From: Oribacterium sp. oral taxon 078 str. F0262
GTDB taxonomy: Bacteria; Bacillota; Clostridia; Lachnospirales; Lachnospiraceae
DNA: 64,000 nucleotides
Reading direction: 5' to 3'
Assembly: GCF_000160135.1 (NCBI RefSeq)
Contig: NZ_GG729935.1
Location: 138,288-202,287 of the forward strand
In this document: in pieces, positions 43,259 through 50,646 of the stretch
How positions within the stretch are numbered: the stretch's first letter is position 1
How the letters are laid out: the number at the start of each line of letters is the position of its first letter
Position numbers and translations under genes: made by a program
The notes under the pieces: model-generated
Seen by the model: the letters and a program-made list of their open reading frames with translations, nothing else
What the model was told of the DNA's origin: nothing
Database searches by the model: none

Positions 43259-43474
43259 TTACAGGCCGTTGACGAACTGGGAGACCTTATTCTGCACTGT
43301 GGTGAGAATACTCTGGCCCATGGTTTTGAAAAGCCCGCCGAGGAAAACGGCGATAGCGATGATAATCAGCATCGAGATGAAGTTGGTATCTCCGCGCTCC
43401 TCGGAAAGGAATGCATCGAGACCATGCTCCGCCCGGATCTTTCCGGCCAGCAGCAAATCATTTAACCTGTCCAT
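43259..43474 (-). CDS. Flp-type major pilin
   Basis: 71 residues. A polar leader of about 30 residues ending EERGDTNFIS precedes a single hydrophobic helix (MLIIIAIAVFLGGLF) and a short amphipathic tail with Gln/Asn (VQNKVSQFVNGL). This is the Flp1-like pilin form found in Gram-positive Tad loci rather than the Gxxxx-EY form of proteobacterial Flp. After processing, the helix packs in the pilus core. The start is ATG with AGGAGGAGAAAGA, a strong ribosome-binding site that fits high expression. It lies between tadC and the prepilin peptidase gene. Confidence 0.85.
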   Translation of the reverse strand: MDRLNDLLLAGKIRAEHGLDAFLSEERGDTNFISMLIIIAIAVFLGGLFKTMGQSILTTVQNKVSQFVNGL

Positions 43475-43504
43475 TCTTTCTCCTCCTTCCTTCTCTTTCT
43501 ATAT

Positions 43505-44362
43505 TTAGAACAGTGAGCCCGCAAAGGCCGCTGCCATGATTATAATGATGATGCCGATAAAGACCAGCATGATGGGAGCGAGAAGCTTCGCCGAGGCCTT
43601 CTCCCCAAGCTGCAGGGTCTTCTGCCTCTTGCTGCTCCAAAGCTCCGAGGACTCCTTCGCGAGAAAGAGCGGAAGCTCCGAGCCCCCCTTCTCCATGCTC
43701 TGCAAAAGGGCGCTGGTGAACTTGATGATCTCCGGCGAATCCGTCGCCCTGCCGAAAAGAAGGATCGCGTCCGCGTCGGAGTAACCGTTTTGCATGTTCT
43801 CCCCCGCCTCCCGCATGAGCTTATAGATTGCGCCCTCCGAGCTCTCCCCGATCATCCTCCAGGCGTCCCGGAGCACCATTCCGGAGTTGACCAGGATCGC
43901 CATGGTGGAGACGACCTCCGGGAGCTCCAGCTCGCAGTCCGCCGTCCGCTTCGAGAGTTCATTATGCATATTCTCGACGGCGTAGACGCCCGCGAGAAGC
44001 GCGATGAACATCCCGATCAGGAAGGTCGTGCCGCTGTTCTGCCAGGCCGCGTAGATGCAGGTGACAGCGCTGATGAGGTGCACCAGTGTAATCCCCATCG
44101 CCCACTGCAGATTCGCGTAGTAATCCGCATACTGGGGGCCGTAGATCAGCGCCGCCTGCTTCTTCAGGCGGTCTCCCATGGCGCCCCTCAGCGAAAAGGG
44201 CGGCCCGTGGCTCCAGGCGAAGCCGACCACATAGAGCTCCTTCAGGGGATATTTTTTCTCGTCTACCCCCTCCACCAGCGCCTCATAGCCCTGCCCCCGG
44301 AAGAGCTGAGCGATGAAGAGCAGGGAGAGGATACTCCCGATAATCAAAAGTCCTGTCTGCAT
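43505..44362 (-). CDS. tadC: Tad pilus inner-membrane platform protein TadC
   Basis: 285 residues with a T2SSF (GspF-like) domain: helices about 5-20, 95-135 and a C-terminal hydrophobic pair near 260-285. Typical segments are ELPEVVSTMAILVNSGMVLRDAWRMI and SALLQSMEKGGSELPLFLAKESSELW. With TadB it forms the platform on which the TadA ATPase acts. It starts with ATG and is directly after tadB (4 bp). The assignment to TadC rather than TadB rests on gene order and the conserved C-terminus. Confidence 0.87.
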   Translation of the reverse strand: MQTGLLIIGSILSLLFIAQLFRGQGYEALVEGVDEKKYPLKELYVVGFAWSHGPPFSLRGAMGDRLKKQAALIYGPQYADYYANLQWAMGITLVHLISAVTCIYAAWQNSGTTFLIGMFIALLAGVYAVENMHNELSKRTADCELELPEVVSTMAILVNSGMVLRDAWRMIGESSEGAIYKLMREAGENMQNGYSDADAILLFGRATDSPEIIKFTSALLQSMEKGGSELPLFLAKESSELWSSKRQKTLQLGEKASAKLLAPIMLVFIGIIIIIMAAAFAGSLF

Positions 44363-44366
44363 ACTC

Positions 44367-45224
44367 TCATCCCTTGATATCCATGATCTTCTGCCCCAGC
44401 AAAAACGCCAGAACGAATATGCCGAGCGCGAAGGTCGTCGCTATGACGCCGAGCGGCGTGGAGAAGCTCTTCGCGAAGTTCCCCCCCATGGCCCGGAGCA
44501 TCAGGATCAGAAAGACCGGGATGACCATCATCGCATTGAACTGCAGCTTGTTGGAGGAGATCGCCGTCGCGATTTCTCCGCTGATCTCGATCTTCTCCCC
44601 GATGATGTCCGCGGTGCGGCGGACAATGTCCCGGATATTTCCCCCGGCGCGGTAGCTCACATTGAAGACCGTCGCGAAATTCCGGATGTCCCTGTTGTCG
44701 CTCCTCTCCCCGAGGGAGCGGATCATATCCTCTATCGGGATATTGTTCCGCATCCCGGAGATCATCTCCTCCGTCTCCTTGACGATCCAGGAGTCCCTCG
44801 TGTACTCCAGCACCAGATCCTTATAGACGCTCTGGAGGGAGTCATTCATGTTCATGCCGCTGGACAGCGCCACCGCAAGGGCCTCCAGGAAGCCTCGAAA
44901 CTGTATCGAGAGCTCCGTGATCCGCTTCTTCTGGAGCATCTTGCTGCGGATCGACTGGGCGAAGATCCCGGCGATGGAGCCTACGACAAGGAAGATCACG
45001 ACATTCCCCGTCGCGGTCGCGCCCGTGGGCCTCCCCGAGGAATCCAGAAACTGATTTCCGTAGAAGACCAGGCTCACTCCTCCTCCGAGTAAAAGCGCGG
45101 CGAGAAAGGTCCTGAGCCTCTCGGAAAAGGACATGCAGTAGACCTTATAGTTCAGGAGCGGAGTGCCGAGAGGCGAGATGATGTACTTCGGCTCCTTCTT
45201 CTTTTTTTGCTTTTTCCCGAACAA
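44367..45224 (-). CDS. tadB: Tad pilus inner-membrane platform protein TadB
   Basis: 285 residues, T2SSF domain: two N-terminal spans (about 33-55 and 73-90), the conserved QFRGFLEALAVALSSGMNMNDSLQSV and VSYRAGGNIRDIVRRTADII segments, and a C-terminal pair of spans. The N-terminus (FGKKQKKKKEPK) is very basic. The start is a TTG at 45222-45224 with a strong GGAGG 5 nt upstream. It works as a dimer partner of TadC. The gene lies 27 bp from the end of tadA. Confidence 0.88.
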   Translation of the reverse strand: MFGKKQKKKKEPKYIISPLGTPLLNYKVYCMSFSERLRTFLAALLLGGGVSLVFYGNQFLDSSGRPTGATATGNVVIFLVVGSIAGIFAQSIRSKMLQKKRITELSIQFRGFLEALAVALSSGMNMNDSLQSVYKDLVLEYTRDSWIVKETEEMISGMRNNIPIEDMIRSLGERSDNRDIRNFATVFNVSYRAGGNIRDIVRRTADIIGEKIEISGEIATAISSNKLQFNAMMVIPVFLILMLRAMGGNFAKSFSTPLGVIATTFALGIFVLAFLLGQKIMDIKG

Positions 45225-45250
45225 GTCTTCCTCCTTTAAAGGGCACTTCC

Positions 45251-46489
45251 TCAGATCGTCTCCCGTATCCCGGCGAGCCGGAGCTTGAAATCGTTCTGCA
45301 TCCGGTTCTCCGTTCTCTTGAGAACCCCTCTGACCTTCGCCACCGTGCTTTCCGGTGATTCCTCAAAGACATAGAGGGGATTTAAGATGATCTCGTCATT
45401 CTCATATCCCAGGACCTCCGTGATCTCCATCGTCTTTCGGGAGCGGTCCCGGAGCCTCGAGAGATGCACGATGATGTCCACGGCCGATGCGATCTGCTGC
45501 CGGATCGCCTCCAGCGGGACGTTTGCCGCCCCCTGCAGCACCATCGTCTCCAGACGGCTCAGCATATCCCTCGTGGAGTTTGCGTGGCCCGTGGAGAGCG
45601 AACCGTCGTGGCCCGTGTTCATTGCCTGCAGCATGTCCAGCGCCTCGCCTCCTCTGACCTCTCCGACAACGATGCGGTCCGGCCGCATACGGAGGGAGGA
45701 CTTGATGAGGTCCGTCATGGAGATCTCGCCGGCTCCGGTGGAGTTCGCATTTCTCGTCTCCAGCCGGACGAGGTTGTCGACATTCTCGATCTGCAGCTCC
45801 GCAGTGTCCTCGATGGTAATAACTCTCTCGTCATGGGGGATGAAGTTCGACAGAGCATTCAGGAAGGTCGTCTTCCCCGAGCCCGTGCCCCCGCAGACAA
45901 AGATATTATAGCGGGCCTTCACCAGGAGCCTGAGCTTCCCCGCGATCTCCTCCGTGAGAGAGCCGAAGCGAATCAGCTTCTCCATGGTCATCGGCTCCTT
46001 CGAGAACTTTCGGATCGTGATCGTCGGGCCGCAGAGGGCGACCGGCGGGAGCACCACATTGACACGGGAGCCGTCCGGAAGCGTCGTATCACAGATCGGA
46101 TTTGCCTGATTTACCTCTCGCCCCGCGAGACCGACGATCCTCTGGATGATGTCCTCCAGCCTCTTCTGGCTCTCAAAGCTCCGATCCAGCTTGAAGAGCT
46201 TTCCGCTTTGCTCGATAAAGATATTGTCTGTGCCGTTGATCATCACCTCGGTGATGCTGTCGTCATTCAGGATCGAATTCAGGAGACCGAAGCCCCGGAT
46301 CGAGCCGTAGACCTGCTGGACGATGGAGAGCTTCTGCTCCACGGAGCAGTACTGCCCCCCTGTCCGCTCGTTGACCGCCTCCTTGATCTTATCCTCCAGG
46401 ATATCGTCATCGATCTGGCTCAGGATAAAGCTGCCGGAAATATGCTTCTTGATCTCCTCTACCAGCCCCTGCTCCTGCTCATGTGTCAT
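45251..46489 (-). CDS. tadA: Tad pilus assembly ATPase TadA (CpaF)
   Basis: 412 residues, a type II/IV secretion ATPase. Walker A GGTGSGKTT is at about 200-208, Asp box and Walker B follow (RPDRIVVGEVRGGEALDML), and the His box STGHANST is intact. The N-terminal domain (about 1-110) is of CpaF type. It powers polymerisation, and in some bacteria retraction, of Flp pili from the cytoplasmic side. It starts with ATG after GGGGGAGA. It is 73 bp after the TadZ-like gene and before tadB. Confidence 0.95.
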   Translation of the reverse strand: MTHEQEQGLVEEIKKHISGSFILSQIDDDILEDKIKEAVNERTGGQYCSVEQKLSIVQQVYGSIRGFGLLNSILNDDSITEVMINGTDNIFIEQSGKLFKLDRSFESQKRLEDIIQRIVGLAGREVNQANPICDTTLPDGSRVNVVLPPVALCGPTITIRKFSKEPMTMEKLIRFGSLTEEIAGKLRLLVKARYNIFVCGGTGSGKTTFLNALSNFIPHDERVITIEDTAELQIENVDNLVRLETRNANSTGAGEISMTDLIKSSLRMRPDRIVVGEVRGGEALDMLQAMNTGHDGSLSTGHANSTRDMLSRLETMVLQGAANVPLEAIRQQIASAVDIIVHLSRLRDRSRKTMEITEVLGYENDEIILNPLYVFEESPESTVAKVRGVLKRTENRMQNDFKLRLAGIRETI

Positions 46490-46562
46490 CTATTCTCCCC
46501 CGTCTTCGCTCCCGCTTCTTAAGTCTCTCTCGCCGTCTCGGAAATCTGAACATTGTCTCCGA

Positions 46563-47636
46563 TCAGAAATCCCCCCGCAGGATCTCGTCGAAGATCTCCT
46601 TCTCCGCGACCTGGCTGAGAATCTGCTGCACCGTGGCGTGTTCATAGCGGGGGATCCCTCCGAGGTTTCGGATATCCACCTCGCCGAGCGGCCGCCCCGT
46701 CTTATTGCTGAACCTGTTGTAGATGTAGGACATCCTCTTCAGAAGAGGCACCTCCACATTCTCCTCCTTGATCCTTAGGGCCTGCAGCATGCTGATCGTC
46801 TTCTGATTTCCGATCTCCGAGCCATCCACCGTGATGACGATCTCATGCATGCCCCGGTAGATGTCGATGTGATCCTTGTCGATATTGAAATCGCTGTCGA
46901 CGATAATGTAATCATAGGAGCCGCTCAGGCGGAGCTCCCTCAGAAGGCGGAGATTCTCCTCCGCGGAGAGCTCCATCATATCCAGTGCGACCTTGGGCTT
47001 TTCGAAGAAATAAACCCCTCTCGCATCCTGCCGCACGCAGCTCTCCAGCTTCAGGGAGAAGTTCGCCTTCTGCTCCTTCAGCGCGAATACGACATCGCTC
47101 ATGTCAAACTGCCCGTCTGCGGAAAAGAAAAGGTCGGAGGAGCCGAATCTCTCCAGGTTCAAGTAGAGAACCTTCTTCCCGTTCATCGCGTAGTGAAGAG
47201 CACAGGACGCCGCCATCGTGGAAGCCCCCGCACCCCCCGCGGCGGAGCCGAAGCCGATCACTCTGCACTGATCGTCCTCCATCCTAAGGCCGGTGATGCC
47301 CTGAATCTTCTCCGCGTAGATGCTGAGAATCTGCTTATAGATCAGATCCGCCTTCCGATACTTGCATATCGCCGGCTGATCCCGGAAGCTCTCGATCTCC
47401 GCCGAGGCCACAAAATATGCGAAGCTGCAGTTGGACGGGAGAAGGATCGTATTGATCTCAAAGGACGCATCCGCGACCAGGACATCGATTTTGGACTCCC
47501 GGACCGTCTCAATGCAAAGCTCCGGATCCGTAAACGCATAGATCTCAAATTTCTCGGAGTACCTCGTGCCAAAGGCAGTGACGATCCTCTCCAGATAATC
47601 CCTGTCGCTATCCAGAAGTGCCAGTCTGATCTTCAT
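46563..47636 (-). CDS. TadZ/CpaE-like pilus localisation protein with lysine-free P-loop
   Basis: 357 residues. An atypical receiver-like domain (about 1-110) precedes a MinD/ParA-type domain. The position of the deviant Walker A (KGGxGKT) reads SAAGGAGAST at about 131-140: both lysines are absent, so normal ATP hydrolysis is doubtful. VLYLNLERFGSSD and YDYIIVDSDF follow at the switch positions. TadZ proteins place the pilus machine at the pole and often have an altered P-loop. It is the first gene of the long operon, behind a strong promoter and a leader of about 115 nt with two hairpins. Confidence 0.87.
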   Translation of the reverse strand: MKIRLALLDSDRDYLERIVTAFGTRYSEKFEIYAFTDPELCIETVRESKIDVLVADASFEINTILLPSNCSFAYFVASAEIESFRDQPAICKYRKADLIYKQILSIYAEKIQGITGLRMEDDQCRVIGFGSAAGGAGASTMAASCALHYAMNGKKVLYLNLERFGSSDLFFSADGQFDMSDVVFALKEQKANFSLKLESCVRQDARGVYFFEKPKVALDMMELSAEENLRLLRELRLSGSYDYIIVDSDFNIDKDHIDIYRGMHEIVITVDGSEIGNQKTISMLQALRIKEENVEVPLLKRMSYIYNRFSNKTGRPLGEVDIRNLGGIPRYEHATVQQILSQVAEKEIFDEILRGDF

Positions 47637-47672
47637 AGCAGCATACCTTTCTCATACCCTTCTCGCGGAAAC

Positions 47673-47699
47673 TCCCTGGAGGCCTCTTAAATCCAGGGA
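47673..47699 (-). promoter_or_regulatory. Hairpin in the 5' leader of the Tad operon
   Basis: TCCCTGGA (47673-47680) pairs with TCCAGGGA (47692-47699), 37 nt before the TadZ-like ATG. It may influence stability or initiation of the operon mRNA. Confidence 0.45.
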
Positions 47700-47759
47700 A
47701 CTTCTCAATCCAAATTGAAAGCTTCTTAAAATTTGTGTCTTTTCTGTGTCCTACCCTTC

Positions 47760-47789
47760 ATGATACTTTTCCGATCCCGCTGCTGTCAA
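47760..47789 (-). promoter_or_regulatory. Strong promoter of the Tad operon
   Basis: Minus strand TTGACA (47789-47784), 18-nt spacer, TATCAT (47765-47760). Transcription would start near 47752 and could run through the whole 47.6-29 kb cluster. Confidence 0.72.
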
Positions 47790-47865
47790 ATTACAATTCC
47801 CTAATTTTTTGTTACAATTCAGGGGCAATCCGTCTTTCGATCGGCTGCCCTTTCTCGGCTGCCCT

Positions 47866-48303
47866 TCAGGAATCCCTCCGCGGGCGGGGAGCCAGGATCG
47901 TCCGGCACAGCCAGCCGATGAAGACCAGAACGGCGAAGAGAGCGATGAACCTAAAGACATCAATCTTTTCATTCATCGCACGGCAGTCCTTGGGATTGTC
48001 CGGATTGTAGGCGATCGTAATCATCTCCCCCTCCTCGATGAGGGGAGTCGTATCATAGGTAAGCAGTCCCTCCACCTTCTCCCCATTGACGGTGTACTCA
48101 AGATAAAGCTCGTACTCGTATTCTATGTCCGATCCCTCGACCCGCCTCTGATAATTCCGGACCTTGACGACACGCGCCTCCGTCCTCGGATAGGAGTAAT
48201 ACGGCAGCGTCTCCCAAAGAGCGAGGAGCAGAGCGGAGGCCCCCACGAGAATGAAAATCACCACAATGATGATCCCGATCATTTTCGCCGCAAAATTCTT
48301 CAT
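47866..48303 (-). CDS. DUF3592-type membrane protein
   Basis: 145 residues with two membrane spans (about 8-30 and 118-138) flanking an extracytoplasmic beta-rich part: VVKVRNYQRRVEGSDIEYEYELYLEYTVNGE and ITIAYNPDNPKDCR fit the DUF3592 pattern (Y-P--G--V-I-YNP). The function of this family is unknown. The ATG at 48301-48303 with AGAGGGTG upstream was preferred to a GTG two codons earlier. It lies upstream of the Tad promoter on the same strand and is probably independent of it. Confidence 0.75.
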   Translation of the reverse strand: MKNFAAKMIGIIIVVIFILVGASALLLALWETLPYYSYPRTEARVVKVRNYQRRVEGSDIEYEYELYLEYTVNGEKVEGLLTYDTTPLIEEGEMITIAYNPDNPKDCRAMNEKIDVFRFIALFAVLVFIGWLCRTILAPRPRRDS

Positions 48304-48495
48304 CGTCACCCTCTTTCTGATCCCGGGAAAAGCTGCGCCTCCTCCGGCGCCCGCCTTTCTTCCTCTTCGTTTCTTCGGAAACAGTGTAGCACATTTCCGC
48401 TCCTTCGAAATTTACGAGACCTTTACGATTCCCGCCGACATGACAGCTCTTCCATAGAGGCGGATGAGAGCGCCGGCGGGAGACGGCATCTCCCG

Positions 48496-48596
48496 TGCCG
48501 GCCGGGCTCTCCCTTATCGCAGCAAGCATCGATAAGACCTTTGACGGCGTGAAACTGTTCGGTGTCGGCCGGGCTCTCCCTTATCTCAGTAAGCAT
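48496..48596. repeat. 34-bp repeat pair next to the RumA stop codon
   Basis: TGCCGGCCGGGCTCTCCCTT... at 48496-48529 recurs at 48563-48596 with a few changes. On the minus strand this starts right after the TAG of the RumA gene, like the other stop-proximal repeats. The remaining DNA up to 48303 holds no gene. Confidence 0.7.
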
Positions 48597-48597
48597 A

Positions 48598-49956
48598 CTA
48601 GCAAAGCAGCGGCATGTCTTTCGATAAAAGAGCGACCAGCTCACAGTTATTGGTCTGGGGGAACATGTCAACGGGACAGCAGCTTTGAAGCCGGTAGCCC
48701 GCCTCCTGCAGGGGGAGCAGGTCCCTCGCAAAGCTCTTTGGCTTACAGGCCACATAGATGAGGGCCGGAGAGGCATAGGCAATGATCTTCCGAAGCGCCT
48801 TCGGATGGATGCCATCCCGCGGCGGGTCCAGGATGATGAGATCGGGGTGCGGAGCCGGATAGCGGCTTCCGTCCTCCCGGATAAGCTCTTCCCCCTCCGA
48901 AATCACCTTGAGAACATCTCCGGCGAAAAAGGCGCAGTTTGTGATGCCATTGTCCCTCGCGTTCTCTCTCGCCGCTCTCACGGCCTCCGGCACGAGCTCT
49001 ATGCCGATCGAAAGACTCGCTGCCAGACTCATAAGCTGGGTGATGGTCCCTGTCCCGGAGTAAAGATCATAGATCACGGGCTTCTGCCCCCCCCTTCCCG
49101 CAGGAAGGGAGAGAGCGGCGTAGTCCCGTATCTTCGAATAGAGCTTCTCCGCTCCGAGGGAATTCGTCTGAAAAAAGGAAAAGGGACTGATTCGAAAGCG
49201 AAGTCCCAGGAGCTCCTCGCAGATGAAATCCTCCCCCCAGAGAATTTCCGTCCCCTCATCGATGACCGCATCGGAGAGAGCGTCATTTCTCGTGTGCAAA
49301 ATGCCGCGGATCCTCCCCCGGAGCTTCCCCTCCTCCTCCGCCCGGAGAAGAAGCGCACTCCAGCCAAGGAGCATCTCCCTCTCAGCAGCATCGGAAATTC
49401 CGCTCCCGTCCTCTTTCACGTCCTTTTTCTCAGGAGCTCCCCCAACTTCCTCCCTTATGGAAGGAACGGCCCCCGGAGAGAGCGCGGGCTCCGCCCCTTT
49501 TGGAAAATCAGAGGAGCTCACGAGGTCTACGAGGATTTCCCCGGTCTTTACTGCCCGACGGATCAGAAGATGGCGAAGATAGCCCCCGTGACTCTTCTTA
49601 TGATAATAATCGATGGAAAGCGAGGCAAAGTACTCCCTTGTCAGGCGAAGCAGCACGCCGAAATCGGGGTCCGGCAGGCGGCAGTCATCCGCATTGAGAA
49701 TATTAAAAAAGCTCCTCTTCTGATGGAGTCCGAGGCAAAGAGGGCCTCCCTTTTCCTGATCCCCAAAGGAAAATTCCATCTTATTTCGATAGGCGCTCTC
49801 CTTGGGCGAAGGGAGGATATTCTCGAAGCGATACTCCCCGAGCGCGGCGGGGAGAAGGAGCTCCCGGATCTCCCTCTCCTTTATGGCAAGCTGCTCCTCG
49901 TAAGGCACCCCCTGATAGAAGCAGCCCCCGCATCTCCCTTCATTTTCACACCACAT
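48598..49956 (-). CDS. rumA: 23S rRNA (uracil-5-)-methyltransferase, RumA/TrmA family
   Basis: 452 residues. It uses SAM to methylate uracil C5 in 23S rRNA. Near the start WCENEGRCGGCFYQ and later DDCRLP carry the four cysteines of the RumA iron-sulfur cluster. The SAM motif YDLYSGTGTIT, the catalytic Asp region LDPPRDGIH and the nucleophile Cys in YVACKP are intact. The N-terminal TRAM domain of E. coli RumA is absent. An extra charged segment (about 160-205: EEVGGAPEKKDVKEDG) interrupts the central part. The ATG was chosen for the GGGGGGGAAAATC upstream and the nearness to the Cys cluster; earlier in-frame starts exist. Confidence 0.9.
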   Translation of the reverse strand: MWCENEGRCGGCFYQGVPYEEQLAIKEREIRELLLPAALGEYRFENILPSPKESAYRNKMEFSFGDQEKGGPLCLGLHQKRSFFNILNADDCRLPDPDFGVLLRLTREYFASLSIDYYHKKSHGGYLRHLLIRRAVKTGEILVDLVSSSDFPKGAEPALSPGAVPSIREEVGGAPEKKDVKEDGSGISDAAEREMLLGWSALLLRAEEEGKLRGRIRGILHTRNDALSDAVIDEGTEILWGEDFICEELLGLRFRISPFSFFQTNSLGAEKLYSKIRDYAALSLPAGRGGQKPVIYDLYSGTGTITQLMSLAASLSIGIELVPEAVRAARENARDNGITNCAFFAGDVLKVISEGEELIREDGSRYPAPHPDLIILDPPRDGIHPKALRKIIAYASPALIYVACKPKSFARDLLPLQEAGYRLQSCCPVDMFPQTNNCELVALLSKDMPLLC

Positions 49957-50242
49957 GATTTTCCCCCCCGGCATGGCATCCTTCCCGATCTTCCCCATCC
50001 GAAAACAGAGCATTCATCCCCGGCACTTTGCGATTTCCTCTTCCCCGCACACGCAGAGGATGCTGTCTGAAAGCTTTACAGCGAAAAAAGCCTGTCCTTC
50101 ATTCCCGGGGCGATGCCGCTCCCGGATAAATGTGTGACAAGCTTATATTCATGGCGGCGCCAAAAACTGCGGCGCGGAGATCTCCTCAAAAGACAGAGGA
50201 AGGAAGCTCCGGAGGAAAGCCCCGCAGCATCCTCTTTTTTCC

Positions 50243-50557
50243 TCAGTTCTCCTCTACGACGTCCTCGTCGGCGTCCTCCGCGTCCTCCCCGGAATCTCCC
50301 TCGTAGTCCTCATAATCCTCCAGATAGTCCGGAGCGACAAAGCGATAGACCGCATAGGCGATCGCCGCCACTGCCGCCACGATCCCAAGGACAGCCAGCA
50401 CCGTAGTAATCGTCTTCTTCATCTTGTCCTCTTCCCTCTTTCTCTCTAAAAGATCCGTCAGCTTTATGCTGTTAATGAGCCCCTCCGCCCGGGATCTCGC
50501 ATCCTGCGCAAAGTCCGCTGCATTGCTCTTCCAGCTGTCCATATCAAATCCATTCAT
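50243..50557 (-). CDS. Small single-pass membrane protein with acidic tail
   Basis: 104 residues, not recognised. A polar amphipathic region (about 1-45, with KSNAADFAQDARSRAEGLINSIKL) is followed by one TM span at about 48-73 and a very acidic C-terminus (DYEDYEGDSGEDAEDADEDVVEEN). This is the general form of YtxH-like or DUF4366-like small proteins, but no signature decides. The start is ATG with GAGAGGAGAATTT upstream. It lies alone between the RumA and PcrA genes on the same strand. Confidence 0.65.
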   Translation of the reverse strand: MNGFDMDSWKSNAADFAQDARSRAEGLINSIKLTDLLERKREEDKMKKTITTVLAVLGIVAAVAAIAYAVYRFVAPDYLEDYEDYEGDSGEDAEDADEDVVEEN

Positions 50558-50646
50558 AAATTCTCCTCTCCGGCGGCCCCGCGCTCTCCTTCACGCACCG
50601 CCACCCCCGTACATCATACCATCCGAAAACAGGCTTTGCCACATCT

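Noticed and set aside
29072-47789. Type VI or other contractile secretion locus suggested by the kinase/phosphatase/FHA genes
   Set aside because: No sheath, tube, baseplate, VgrG or ClpV-like gene is present; the neighbouring machinery is clearly Tad-type.
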